64,000 bases of DNA from Oreohelix idahoensis (taxonomy: Eukaryota > Mollusca > Gastropoda > Stylommatophora > Oreohelicidae), in the NCBI GenBank assembly GCA_024509875.1, contig JAMPIV010008530.1, positions 367,883 through 431,882 of the forward strand, read 5' to 3'. Shown piece by piece: positions 8,933-20,928 of this stretch; the first letter of the stretch is position 1; each line of letters opens with the position of its first letter. The notes under the pieces are model-generated. The model made no database searches, was not told the origin of the DNA, and saw only the letters and a list, made by a program, of their open reading frames with translations. The translations under genes and the position numbers were made by a program.

Positions 8933-11368
8933 TGTCGTAAATTTATTTTGAGAGAAAAGAGTCGTAGAAATAGTGGTCCGGTTTAGAGTGGAAAATGATG
9001 ATGGAAAGCTCAGTGATAGAAAATGTAGAGATTTAATAGTTACTTCACAGCGTGCTGGAGGAGAGTAAAGACAGACTTATTTACGACAAATCGTGTCTCT
9101 CAATCTTCTCTTTCACTCTCCTGGTCAAACAATTATTTGCCAGTTTTCCAGACTCGCATCTGCGCGCTCACCGATTTGGTGTTTTCAAACACACACACGA
9201 CGTTGATACAAACTATATTAAACGAATAGGGGAAATGTTGGGCTTGGGTATATCCAACACACAGAACTAAATGAGTTTATGTGATTTTATTCACTTTAAA
9301 CATCAATCACTAAAAATATCAGATATTACATAAATTATCATAAGTACACAAATGCAAATAACAAATTTGGGAGGGGTGAAGAAGATTGGTATCGACTAAG
9401 CCCTTCCCGCTTATTAGACAAAGACAAACCCAGTCCAGAGATAGATAATATCAGGAACACGGGTACGTTAACCTAACAGTAAAGTTAATTACTCTGAAAG
9501 AGGTGTTACCAAGTTAGGTATAGGTGATAGAAAAAAAAAAAACTGTTCTTCCCAGCTGTTCTTCCCTTTACTAAGCAAATGGAAAGGAGGTGGTTTTAAA
9601 CAGAGTTAACAAATTATCAACTATCCCACTTAAAGGAACAATGTAGGGTATACAGAAAAGATATATGTTACCAGGTAAGCAAGTTAACAAAATGGTCACA
9701 CAAAAGAATTAATTTCCTGTCATTCATACACGCGCTAGCAAAGGCCTTCACTCATCTTGCTCTCACTTACCGATTGTGAAAAAAATCTTGCACTCCATAG
9801 AATAACACAACAGCAGTTACACCTCAACTAAATGTATGAGTGTTTGTTCAAGTTCTAGCCCCAGATTATCGGGTAGGCGGTCAGCACATAAAAAGGATCC
9901 CGTAATCGCTGGAAAATGAATCTGTAGTTGTGTCTCTTTTCTTAATAACAGTTTCTATGGGAGGGCACGGTCTCTGATACCGGGGTGAGGATGGTGTGGT
10001 CTATTTGACTATGCCGCTGATAATAAAATTCTTACGCGTGCTGGTACACTTTATCCGTGAGGTATGGTTTAAGTCCAGTGAGAAAACTAGTCACATCACT
10101 GTTCAGGAAATTATGAATTATCTCTCTGTGTCAGTAAACTAACAAAGCTCGGGCCAGTGTTCTTCTTCCCGTTACGACTTAAGTTGTTTGATGGTGCGTT
10201 AAATTTGTCTTTGGGTGTGCTTTCTTTGCTATAAGTTAGATAGCGGAATTCCAAACATAGAATCGCCTCAAAGATTAAAAATTTACACAGTCTCAACAAG
10301 TTCTGCGTCAGGGGAACTCTACACACTGTTTATGCTTTGCTTGCTTAGATTGATTTCTTTATTGCTTTCTTAATGCTGGGATCGCACAGGTTACGATCAC
10401 TCTGTATGAAAGAAAAAAAAGACATGTAATATACCGAAAACAAATAACCTTCTAAAGCGCGATGAATTTCCCGTTAAGCCTATTATATATATATGCTCGC
10501 GTATTTAATTATGTATTTAATAAACACTGCGCGAATTCTAGTGGTTAAAAACCCACATATATAAAACTAGGACTTAACTGAATTTATTAATTATAAATTC
10601 CTTCGCGACTTTAAAAGTTAATTTAAGCATCTATTATCTTTTGAAATAATATAATAGATAGATCATTATATTTAAAACTGGAACTCTTGAGATGGTTTAA
10701 TTAAATAGATTTAAATTAACACAGAATCCCTTTAAATAGAATGACTGAGCTAGACCACTGATCACTTTACACAATATATATTACCGCTTTGCACAGAAAT
10801 AGAAATCACTGCAAATATATATAAAATCCAGGGGAAAATCTATAACAAGATTTCAATAAAGCTAGTGCTTCTGTAAAGGTCTGGCCAGCGAGTGATAACG
10901 TGTCTAGTTCTTCATGGTCTATTTAGCTAAAATGAAATGTAAGTTGAGTGGGACATGATAAACTTGACAACTTATTTGATCTCACGAACTTTTGGGGATC
11001 TGACCGCCAAATCAAGAGAAAAAGCCGCCCCCTGGTCTTCGTATCTCCGTTCGCTGCTGCCCGTTTCGCTTTCCCCCGTTCGCTCGGTTTCGATTGACAC
11101 CGAGACGCGAAATTAGCGGCAAGCAACTGCGTCTCGTATCAGGGAAAACTACTGTCTTTGATAGCGCCGATAGTCTCCCTTAAGATCCCTCGGTCTGTCT
11201 CTTTGATCTCGTCGCTGTATCCTACATGAGTCCCGGTGGAATGCGTTCTGGCAAACGAAAAGTTACAACAAATGTTCAGGGGTTCTAATGTTATGAAAAG
11301 CTAAAGGTCCCTTTAAATCATCCATCATATCAGGGAAAATTCACTAGTCAAACTAGACGTACGTCACA
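8933..11368 (-). mobile_element. putative 2.4-kb solo LTR in the tandem array
   Basis: On the minus strand it begins TGTGACGTACG (11368 downward) and ends TTTACGACA (8933), the TG...CA form of an LTR. The flanking bases are AATAT (8928-8932) and GATAT (11369-11373), a 5-bp TSD with one mismatch, and the 31-bp array resumes exactly at both sides. An AATAAAA signal on the minus strand near 9285 leaves a U5 of about 350 bp, and the sequence after it (GTGTGTTGGATATACC) resembles the R/U5 of the other gypsy LTRs in the window. No coding region was found. A single copy means the LTR call rests on ends and TSD. Confidence 0.6.
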
Positions 11369-12044
11369 GATATCAATGACGAGATGTAAGCACTCAAGAG
11401 ATATTAGTGACGAGCTGTAAGTACTCAAGAGATATTAGTGACGAGCTGTAAGTGCTTAAGAGATATTTGTGATGGGCTGTAAGTACTCAGGAGATATCAG
11501 TAACGAGCTGTAAGTACTCAGGATATGGTGGTGACGAGATGTAAGTACTCAAGAGATATTATTGACGAGCTGTAAGTACTCAAGATATTTTAGTGACGAG
11601 CTGTAAGTACTCAAGAGATATTAGTGACAGGCTGTAAGTACTCAGGACATATCAGTGACGTGCTGAACGTACCCAGGAGATATTAGTGACGGGCTGAAAG
11701 TACTGAGAAGGTGTTTGTGACGGGCTGTATGCTACATATTAATGACAGGCTGTGAGTACTCGGGTGGTATCAGTGAATGGGATGTAACTACTCAGGCGTT
11801 ATAAGCGAATGGGATGTAAGTATTCAGGCGTTATAAGCCAATGGGATGTAAGTACTCAGGTGGTATCAGTGAATGGGATGTAAGTACTCAGGTGGTATCA
11901 GTGAATGGGATGTAAGTACTCAGGCGGTGTCAGTGAATGGGATGTAAATACTAAGGCGATATCAGTGAATGGGATGTAAGTACTCAGGTGTTATCAGTGA
12001 ATGGAATATAAGTACTCAGGTGGTATCAATGAATGGGATGTAAG
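11369..12044 (+). repeat. 31-bp tandem array, segment b
   Basis: About 22 units. The first part keeps the GAGATATTAGTGACGAGCTG form, and the later part shifts to GTATCAGTGAATGGGATGTAA, so two subfamilies adjoin. Interrupted at 12044 by a hAT MITE. Confidence 0.93.
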
Positions 12045-12662
12045 CAGTGGCGGCTTTCTTTAATGAGCTGTTGAGCTGCAGCACTCCCTAAGAAAAGGAC
12101 TGCATACTGCTGTCTCTACTACATTATAATACATAATACGGACAGACCAAAAAAATTGAGGTTACACCGGAAAGGTTAAATAAAAAATAAAAAAAAAATT
12201 ATCTGACACCGTATTGGGGAAAAGTGCTGCAAAAAGTGCAGCTCAAGTGACCTTGACCTCTTATAAGCGAATGCTTGTCATAGACACAGCTAGAGGCGAA
12301 CTACGATTGGTTTGAATTTTTTAACCAGAGCTGCAGCCATCCACAGCTCAAGTGCAATGAGCAAATTAAAGGGAAGTTACAATGACAATTTTAAACACGA
12401 GAAATAGTAGCATACATGTCCGTGTAACCGGTTTGAGACTCGGGAAGCTGCTACGACTGACAATGATTACTCCTAGTTGCAGTAAACTTTTAAAATAACT
12501 TTTCAGAACTTCTTGACAGATTTTAGATGAGATAAGACACTAATCATTTGTGTCTGGGTTGATATTTCACATGGTGGTCACAATTTGTGAGTATTGTGTA
12601 TAGTATTTTAAATGAATGAACAGTGCAGCACCCCCAATGACAACCCCCTGGAACCGCCACTG
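12045..12662. mobile_element. non-autonomous hAT element (618 bp) with perfect TSD
   Basis: It starts CAGTGGCGG and ends CCGCCACTG, a standard hAT terminal repeat, with a second weaker inverted match (GCAGCACTCC / GGGGGTGCTGC). GATGTAAG is duplicated at 12037-12044 and 12663-12670, an exact 8-bp TSD. No transposase ORF is present. Confidence 0.92.
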
Positions 12663-13327
12663 GATGTAAGTACTAAGGCGGTATCAATGAATGGGATGTA
12701 AGTACTCAGGCGGTATCAGTGAGTGGGATGTAAGTACTAAGGCGGTATCAATGAGTGGGATGTAAGTACTCAAGTGGTATCAGTGAGCGGGATGTAAATA
12801 CTCAAGTGCTTTCAGTGAGTTGGATGTAAGTACTCAAGCGGTATCAATGAGCAGGGTGTAAGTACTCAAGCGGTATCAATGAGCAGGATGTAAGTACTCA
12901 AGTGTTTTCAGTGAATGGGATGTAAGTACTCAAGCGGTATCAGTGAGTGGGATGTATGTACTCAAGCGGTATCAGTGAGCGGGAAGTAAGTACTCAAGTG
13001 GTATCTGTGAGTGGGATGTAAGTACTCGAATGGTATCAGTGAGTGGGATGTAAGTGTTATAATGAAGTGTTATAAGTACCTAAGATATATTAATGAAATG
13101 TTATAAGTATCTGTGGTGAGTTGGGAAATAAATATATTTATAGGGGACTTAGTGTACTGAATGAGATCAGCTGTGAAGGTTTCTGAAGATAATAAATTTG
13201 GTGTGTATACAGAAGACCTTACTTGCTACCACATTTCGATCTCAATCAGACTTATTCTTGAATAAATGAATAATAGCTTCGTTTAGTGTCTAGGGTTATG
13301 ATAGTGATGAAGTGTAAGTATATAACA
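12663..13327 (+). repeat. 31-bp tandem array, segment c
   Basis: About 15 clear units to roughly 13110 (GATGTAAGTACTCAAGCGGT plus ATCAGTGAGTG), then fading copies; a last recognisable trace is GATAGTGATGAAGTGTAAGTAT ending at 13327. Inside, 13131-13295 shows no clear repeat. Confidence 0.85.
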
Positions 13328-13548
13328 ACCAACTGACATATACACAATTGCTTTAATAATTTCCACAATTTACAGCACTTTGACAATCACAAACACATAA
13401 CACTCTAAAAGACTATCTTATTAAGTCAAGGGTTAAGTTTTTAAAATGTATTAATGATCTTTCAATATCTTTCCTGATTCTATTGTATTTGTGAATCAGG
13501 AATCACAATAAAAATGTAATCACAATATTTATATACAAGTATTTATAC
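13328..13548. other. start of a large insertion in the array; no gene
   Basis: The array stops at 13327 after AGTAT and restarts near 17100 after another AGTAT. The 3.77 kb between may be one older insertion into which a hAT later jumped. This left part shows no coding pattern. Confidence 0.35.
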
Positions 13549-13703
13549 TAGGGTTCCCATAATGTTTTGTTAAAAAACAGGGACATTTTCAAATTTTTAC
13601 CTAAAAAACCCGGGACACTTTGTAAAAAAACGGGACATGTTAAAAATTAAGGTAAAGCACAAATAAATCTATTATATATTATATGTTGCACTTAAAATAA
13701 GAT

Positions 13704-14024
13704 CTTCTTCTTCTTCTTGGATCTTTAACCACCGACCGTCAAAGCAGTCAGTGGCCATCACGCCTAGTGGCGTCTTGTAGGGCAACAACAAATTGATTCC
13801 ACTTTGCACGGTCGGTGGCCATCCTTCGTACAGTGCCCCAACTCTGGTTCATTCTTTGCATCTCAGCCTCCACAGTCCTCCGCCAAGTTGTTTTTGGTCG
13901 GCCTCTCTTTCGCTTTCCTTCAGGGGTCCAAAGCATAGCTGTTCTTGTGATGGCATCGGGGTCTCTTCTGAGGACATGACCAACCCAGCTCCAGCGTCTG
14001 CCAGCTATGATGGTATGCATGTCA
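13704..14024 (-). mobile_element. LINE-C 3' fragment inside the hAT, with 10-bp TSD
   Basis: The minus strand encodes WSWVGHVLRRDPD, WTPEGKRKRGRPKTTWRRTV and then ALQDATRRDGH and a stop, the C-terminal tail of a non-LTR RT polyprotein. The hairpin ACGCC-ACTA-GGCGT lies within these last codons and a GAA-repeat tail follows. AAAATAAGAT is duplicated at 13694-13703 and 14025-14034. A longer copy lies at 54176-54823. Confidence 0.9.
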
Positions 14025-14149
14025 AAAATAAGATACTGGTATAAAAATACACACATTAACTAACACAACTTCCACTTTAAAAAAGAATTCTAAATTACAA
14101 ACATACTTAATTAGAAAAATCGCACCTTTAAAAAATACACAATAGTCAA

Positions 14150-14860
14150 GTTTATATTTCAGATTCATCAGAATATTTATCAGATTTATGGGCCTGTTCA
14201 AGAAGTTTTTTTTTCTTCTGATATTTGGACATAGAACTCAGCACAAGAGAAATCCTTAAAATTGGCCTTTATAATGGTTAAAGCTTTCACTGTCTCAATT
14301 TTAAGTCCGTTTTTTTTCGTCTGTCCAAAGCGCATTTATTAATGAAAAAACACGTTCAACAGCTGCATTGGATCCTGGCAGTGCCAAACAAAAACTAACT
14401 AGGCATTTCAGGTTCTCAGCATTTATATCCTGCTTTGTAAAATGAGCGAACATCTCACACCATTTTTCACTGACACTTTGATCCTTCAGTTCACTCCACA
14501 CATCAAATTTGCTTTCACAATATTTTTTCACACATGCAAACTCATCAAATAAGTCCTCTTCATTCACAGTAAAATTTGGTGACACTGTCTTCGTGAATAT
14601 GTAGCTTTCTTGGATGTTCTTCCAAGTCACAGACTCATTTCCCTTCAAACTGATCCAATCCATAGACTGAAGAGGCGTAAGAAATGGTGTACACCACTCC
14701 TGAATATATTTAATGCAGGTGTCATAGAAATCTACTGCATAGCTTTGAAACTTTTCAACTGTTATGTGTCCTTCTTTTTCTAATTCTTGCAACGGATTTC
14801 TCACAGTAGTAGTAAGAAACTTTTCTGCCTTCCTGTAGTTAAATCATTTGGTAGATGCTC
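14150..14860 (-). pseudogene. hAT transposase, C-terminal part
   Basis: The main frame (14301-14804) carries LVSFCLALPGSNAAVERVFS and LWTDEKKR, the diagnostic hAT dimerisation motif (ALP.SNA.VERVFS). It ends at a TAA only because of the length of an A8 run at 14310-14317: one base of difference would continue into ETVKALTIIKANFKDFSCAE and FYVQISEEKK, the normal hAT end. So a single slippage frameshift separates the two halves. The N-terminal zinc finger and most of the catalytic core are absent. Confidence 0.85.
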
Positions 14861-15109
14861 ACTGAACACTGTTTTGGTCGACTTTCGAATTTTTGTTCGA
14901 GATTCAAACCGAGGGTCCACTGTAACCGGAAATTGATAAAGTAACACTACTAAAACACGGAATAAAATCTGTTACCCAAAGATTTTTTTTTTAGGAAGGA
15001 CCCTTAAAAAGCGGGACATTTGGAATAAATTCGGGACACCGGGACATTTTATAAAAAAAAACGGGACTGTCCCGGGAAAAACGGGACGAATGGGAACCCT
15101 AATTTATAC

Positions 15110-17099
15110 ACTGGATATTTATCCAGTCATAGACTGTTATAGCAATATGAGTGTGGTGTTGTTGTGTAATATTATGAGGTAATACTGTCATTAATAGCTA
15201 GACTGTTGGTTGTCATCATGACTTCATGTGTTTGTTACTGGTGGAAATCTTATTGAAGGATTCACAGATTCCGTTTCTTTAAAATTTCTGTCCCTTTTTA
15301 TATAATAAAGTTCAGTTCAGGGTTATTTTATTCAAGGTTTGAGCTATTTCGTGCTGACATGCGCTTATCTCATAATGCAGCTGCAGGAAACCTGTATCCT
15401 CTGCTCGCTTGCTTCTCAGTTTGATAGTATGATATACAATGGCCGCTATCTTGTGCAGGCAGTCTGCTGCCAGCTTTCTGGATCACTCAGTACTCAGACC
15501 GGACGATGCAATATCACCATCTATACCACGGCCCCTGAAATGAGAAGGTTGTGCCTCCTTCTTCATAACTAATATACAATATTATTCCACACTGAAGTAC
15601 ATGACAGTACAAACAAACATAAAGTTCAGCGCTTTAGGCCAACTGCTAGCTTTTCATGTGACAATATACACCAGTATTCCTCTCCCTAATGGTTACAACG
15701 CATCTGCAATTCCAGCTGTAATCCCTTCCATACAATAGGATAGGTGTTATGTTACTATATGGCAATCCAATATATATATATATAAGCAGTTATACTCCTC
15801 TCTGACAATCTTTTACATGATGGAGCAATATCTAGGCTTTGCCTCAGGTTTGCTACTGAACCACACACATACAGACATAATTTATCATTTCACATTCAAT
15901 TTTCATATAAAATACAGATTAAAAATGTCTAGCTTACCCCAATTCGTAAGGAAAAACACACTAAAGATGACTGACGCAGTTTGATCTACGGTATGTCCAG
16001 GCTGTTATATATATTTAATTTTGAATAACACTGCCTGATCTCATCTCTCACAATGTGTAACGATATGGCGTCCCCTCTAAGATTTCTTCTGCCAATATCC
16101 AGTATATTGGCCAATCGTTTTGAATATTTTCAAAAGAGTACACAGTCATTCAAATATTTTCATTCACTTTTACTCCGTTTCTAGGCATTTATTTGTTATT
16201 CATAGGTCACCCAATCAAATTTCTTTTAACTTCAAAGTTCAGCCAATGGCCTCCCTCGTACTATCTTAGGTTTTCTGTCACTAATATGTTTCAACAAAAT
16301 TCAGGGAATTTCATCCCAAGCAGATATGACCAAACCTGACAGTATCTCTGTTCTCTATATGTTTTATTATCAATATCTAATTATCTAATGGACTTTTTAG
16401 ATAATTTATTACATATTCCTAGTCCCTTAGCCTTCCTGTACACGAATATAAGATTTTCAAGGGGCTAAGTGGCGTAGTTACGAATACGATCTTTTTTCGA
16501 TGTTAAGTGTTTAATTTCAACTACCACCTGTTCAATCCTTTACGACTGTACTATCAGTATAAAGTCAGGAGCCCTACGTAAAATATCAGGTTTCCTAATA
16601 AGAATTAAACCTGTTTTCTAAACCTAACATCGTATCGTTAGTTTTTTTTCATCACTGTTTATTTGAAAAAATCAGGCCATGCACACTGCGATCTGGTTTA
16701 TTTTTAGACACACTGCGAGTGGCTTGCGTTACTGTGTTCCATGGTCCGTTCCTCTCTCTCTGCTTTTTTTCTTTTAAGCCCGTCTGTCTTTCCAAGGCTA
16801 ACCTTGTGCGCGATTTTGCACTAATGTTAGTTTTTTTAAATCAAGGTCGTCTAGAAGATTTTACTACACATTCTATTTTTAGAACTACGGCTATCGCCGT
16901 ATCGTTAAGCCTAAGCATTTTATTTAGGAACGAACGAATTAGGACAAGTAGAAATCTTGTGTTAGCCATTACGGCGTTATACAACTAAGGCGTTATCTAT
17001 ACTGGGAAAGCACTGGTCTTTCTCCATTCTTCTTCCTATCGTAGTATTTCGTTCGGCTTTACATTTATGTTCTAATTCATATATGGGTATTAGAATTTT
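15110..17099. other. no recognisable gene
   Basis: AT-rich, with an 8-unit TA tract near 15772 and scattered short ORFs without motifs. From the array context this is the right part of an older insertion. An LTR is possible but I could not identify matching ends. Confidence 0.4.
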
Positions 17100-17276
17100 T
17101 CACCACAGTATCTAAGAGATATTAATGAAGTGTTATAAGTACCTAAGAGATATTAATGACATGTTATAAGTATCTAAAAGATATTAATGAAGGGCTATAA
17201 GTACCAAAGAGATATTAATGAAGTGTTATAAGTACCTACGAGATATTAATGAACTGTTATAAGTACCGGTACTTAA
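17100..17276 (+). repeat. 31-bp tandem array, segment d
   Basis: About six units in a third variant (GTACCTAAGAGATATTAATG plus AAGTGTTATAA). The last 16 bases (17261-17276) are the left TSD of the SINE-T1 that follows. Confidence 0.9.
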
Positions 17277-17547
17277 AAAGGTAAAGGTAAAGGAACCCGT
17301 TACACGCCCATTGAGGCATATTGGGAATATGGTGTTAGGCCCATATTATCTTGACCGTCGGCACACTAGGGGTGATGTGGTCGGCATCACGCCGGCCGCC
17401 TTAACCTTCCCAGAGTATCTCTGGTACCCAGTTGGGGTTGGGTCGACCCAGGAGCCGTTTGTGGCCTAAAAATTTTTCCGCCTCATCTGGGGATCGAACC
17501 ATAGACCACTGCGCTAGGAAGCCAGTGCACTAACCACTATGCTACCG
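17277..17547 (-). repeat. SINE-T1 copy with perfect 16-bp palindromic TSD
   Basis: On the minus strand: tRNA-like head with A-box TAGTGGTTAGTGCACTGG and B-box GGTTCGATCCCC, body, and a CCTTTA-repeat tail. AAGTACCGGTACTTAA stands at 17261-17276 and 17548-17563; its first 14 bases are a perfect palindrome. The insertion split the tandem array. Confidence 0.93.
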
Positions 17548-17832
17548 AAGTACCGGTACTTAAGAGATATTAATGAAGTGCTATTAGTACTCATGGCATA
17601 ATAGTAAAGTGATATTCGTATCCAAGGGATATCAATGAAATGCCATATAAGTACCCGTAACATATCAGTGAAGTCTTGTCAGTACACAGGAAAAATCAGA
17701 GCAGTATTGTTAGTACTAAGGAGAAAAACAATGAAGTGTTGTGAGTAATTAGGATAAATCTGAGGTGTTGTAAGTACCAAGGAGATACTAGTGAAGTAGT
17801 GTGCATAGCAAGGAGGTAGCAGTGAAATGTTG
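17548..17832 (+). repeat. 31-bp tandem array, segment e
   Basis: About eight degrading units with GTACTTAAGAGATATTAATG at the start, becoming hard to follow after 17800. Confidence 0.8.
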
Positions 17833-17849
17833 GGTTTTTTTCCTAAATA

Positions 17850-17985
17850 CATATAGAAAATTAACAGGCCCTCGGTGGACATAAAGGAAGATGCCACACA
17901 ACAGAAAAGAAATATAAGTGATAGCCTACCCGGAAGCAAACCGAAGACCATCCATACGGTGCCATCGCCTTGCTGTGAAAGTAAA
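17850..17985 (-). repeat. SINE-T2 relative
   Basis: The minus strand reads GGCGATGGCACCGTATGGATGG-like head, then TAGGCTATCACTTATATTTC and TTTTCTGTTG, matching 32640-32790 and 38595-38740. The left end lies in the last array copies. Confidence 0.6.
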
Positions 17986-18183
17986 TCAGGAAAGGACGCA
18001 CAGCCAATTTTATACACTTAAGAAATTTCATGCATTTAAAAGTTTATTGAGAAGTCCGGAAACCGGCTGCTTCCTGGAGGGTTACCTCCCCATTTTGTGG
18101 CTTTTTTATGTGAGAATTCGATAGCAGATTAGTTTTTGTTGTCCCCAACCAGACGATACGTCAGGGCCTTAAAACTCAGCCCC

Positions 18184-18470
18184 TGCAGACCATAGTGGAA
18201 CAGTCCCAATTACTATGGTTGGGCCATGTATGCAGAATGGAAGAAGTTTGGCTATCACGACAAACATGGGTAACTAAGAATCAGGGATGTAGACCTCCGG
18301 GAGGACCCACTGTTCGCTGGGAGAACAACATTAGACAATCCCTGAAGGACCGAAGACTAGACTGGAACCAGACCAGGAGAAAGACAGCCGATATGATAGT
18401 ATGACGTTCTCTTTGGCAAACCGCAACATCCCAGCCAGAGTAGAAGAGGAACGAATAAGTAAATAAGAAG
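18184..18470 (+). mobile_element. LINE-A 3' fragment
   Basis: A 69-codon frame (18195-18404) encodes LLWLGHVCRMEE, RPPGGPTVRWENNIRQSLKD and RRKTADMIV, the C-terminal end of a LINE polyprotein. The tail is CGAATAAGTAAATAAG. The copy is 5'-truncated. Confidence 0.85.
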
Positions 18471-18790
18471 CCGAACCAAACAGAACCAGAGTCGCGAGTG
18501 TGATTGATATCTCCAATTCAAAATATTGACCGGGATCCGGGGTGTAATTTCAATTTGTGTCTGTGCGGGACCACATTTGCTTAAGTGTCAGACAGACTCA
18601 GTCTTACAGGTATGTGAGTACCTGCTGACACAGAGGTGTAAGAATAATTTAACCGTAAGGTCGAAACATTTCAGAGAGACGTGTCCGATTTGGTCTTTGA
18701 AGCGGTGCGCATGGACTGGGTCCACCAAAGGTAGGAAAATTTGGCCGATTAACGTTTCAAAGGGAAACCACTCTCAATGTTTACGCTTAC

Positions 18791-18930
18791 CAGGGCTTCT
18801 CAACCCTTTTTATGCCACGGGCTCCTATGATTGTTCCGTGAAGGCTAAGTACTCCTTCTTAGAAAGAAAAAAAAGCGTAAGTAAACGAATAATTAAAAAT
18901 GTTACATGTAAATCATACATTTTCATACTG
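18791..18930 (+). mobile_element. hAT-type MITE fragment
   Basis: It begins CAGGGCTTCTCAACCCTTTT, a typical hAT end, followed by TGCCACGGGCTCC and a CTCCTTCTTAGAAAGAAAA block also present at 24373-24392. The right end is lost. Confidence 0.5.
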
Positions 18931-19016
18931 AGAGAAATAGTTAATATTTGAGTGTCGACATATCCCAAATTCCGACCTAGGGCATGCTAAAAGTCAGAGT
19001 AAACCCCGCAAAAAAT

Positions 19017-19300
19017 CAGTGCAGGAGGAGCATGATAGTCTCGGTTGAGCACCCACCTAAGAGAAGGAAAACTTCACAAAAACCCGGGTGAGAAAGTCTC
19101 GTTAGTTCGGAATGGCAATTTCCCCAGGAGACCCAAGTCAAACAACTTATGCCTTGCAGGGAGGTCACGGAAAACCAAAGGATAGGGGAAAAGTCCCAAA
19201 TAAATCCATGCTGAAGACGGATGCACTGGGCCGCAAGGCACGCAACATGGTGCAACGCAAACCGCCTTAAAAGACGAACGAGGAAAAAGAAGAAGAAGAT
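19017..19300 (+). repeat. diverged SINE-1 relative
   Basis: The right half follows SINE-1 in order (AAAAGTCCCAAATAAATCCA, CTGAAGACGGATG, GGGCCGCAAGGC, GACGAACGAGGAAAAAGAAG), ending in GAA repeats. The left half differs, so it is a subfamily or a chimera. Confidence 0.55.
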
Positions 19301-19416
19301 ATCGAAATATAAAAACTATGTGTAACATGAATATATTTCATGAAATGTAAAAATCTATGATGATTCTGGGAATACAAATTTGTAATAAATGTTTAGGTCA
19401 TGTACACGGATCCTCT

Positions 19417-19530
19417 AGAAAAGTGTTTCTTGGCCATTTTTGTGCCATAAATTCCTTTAATTGTCCAATGAAGGCTATTGGCCCCTTTGACTGTCCAAAG
19501 AAGGCTATGGACCCTGTCATACGGTAGGTT
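19417..19530 (+). mobile_element. hAT-type MITE fragment with internal 30-bp unit
   Basis: AGTGTTTCTTGGCC and TTTGTGCCATAAATTCC resemble the end of the MITE at 18791, followed by two copies of CTTTGACTGTCCAATGAAGG-like units that are amplified at 24187-24370. Confidence 0.5.
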
Positions 19531-20928
19531 AATTGTTTTATTGGGCCCGTCTAAGAAAAGAGTGAATGTTGATAGACGCACGAGAATGTATGGATTCACA
19601 GGTGGTAGGTTGAGGGAAAGATATGTCTCTGGAAGGAGTAGGTTTCTCTCCTCCAGCCTATCCGTATAACTGTGCTTTGTTTAGAAGACAGTCTTTGCCT
19701 CCCTATCTAAAATAAGACAAGTTACTCTACACACACACTAGACTATGTGACAACAAGACACATACACGTGAAGAAAACTAAGGATAAATGGGTATGGGTC
19801 TGACCAACACACAAAGTTACATTTCTTTGCTATTTATTATCACTAAACTTGCTACAACATCAAATATCCAAAATATCAAGAAATCATTTACATATAGGAA
19901 GTAAAGAAGAATGGTGCGCCTTCACCGATGTCACAAGAGGGTAGATATTTATTGAAATTATAAAGTATCCCGGACACAAAGTTGTATCAGGTGATACCAG
20001 GATAGTGCCAGATAAGATACTCGTCTTATAAGTAATACTCCCTTCTCTGAAAAGAGTAAGGGTGTATAGACATCAAAGGTAGGATCAAGCTGTATAAGTT
20101 CCTAGAGAAGATGGTAATGTACTACTCTAAGTTCCTAAATGCTCCTCTCCAGGTCTTCCTCTGTTAATATTGTTAAGCTCTGCTAGGGGAATTGACTAAA
20201 CTATCTACCAACAAGAATTGTAACTTTACTTAAATAATTTAAGTAAGTCTGCTGGTAAATATTTACAATTTATTTTTACAGGTTTTTCTTTTCTTGTGTG
20301 AAAATCTTTCACCGAACTTAAAATTTAATTATAACATTAAATAAATAAAATCACTTGTAAAATGGTCAAAAGTATCTAAAGTCTTTAAAATTTTAGGAAA
20401 GTTCTTCTCTCTTGGTTGAAATCACTCTGGTTGTAGAATATCTATATCTTAATAACACTTTTATTTCACTGCCATTGAATTTTAGGCTGTCATGAAATAT
20501 TCTAATCCACATATATAAATTATTAGGTAAATATGAAGCCTAACAAATAAAATTAATAAAGAGAAGAGCAATGGTAAAATGACAGTGCTGTCACAAGGAA
20601 TGTACTCGAAATCCCCCTTGTTTTCTGCTTCGTCTGCAAATTGTAACGCTTTCACGTTGATAGTAAAAGCTTACTGTATTATACCCGCTTTCTTCAATGA
20701 AACGTGTGCTGTATTTCTTGGAAAAACATTACTGGTAATGAATTGAAGCCTGTCACACTTCTGACATGGAAGGAAACGTCACATGAGATTCCTCCAGGCA
20801 GTGGATACTTGGTGGCTGTCCCTATGAACAACAGGGGCGCTGGCACCACTAGTTCCTGCAGTAGTGGCTGACTCTTTAACGTGTACTTGGATGACAGGAT
20901 ATAACATGAAACATATTTGATTAACCAC

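Larger units (their letters stand above)
13549..15101 (-). mobile_element. hAT transposon with perfect TSD, internally deleted
   Basis: Ends are TAGGGTTCCCAT and ATGGGAACCCTA, exact inverses, and both sub-ends carry repeated CGGGACA motifs. ATTTATAC is duplicated at 13541-13548 and 15102-15109, an exact 8-bp TSD. It encodes the end of a transposase on the minus strand and carries a LINE-C insertion at 13704-14024. Full-length relatives are usually larger, so the N-terminal and catalytic parts are gone. Confidence 0.92.

Noticed and set aside
8695..17832. A CRISPR array, suggested by regular 31-bp units
   Set aside because: Units are adjacent without unique spacers, the context is eukaryotic transposons, and no cas genes are present.
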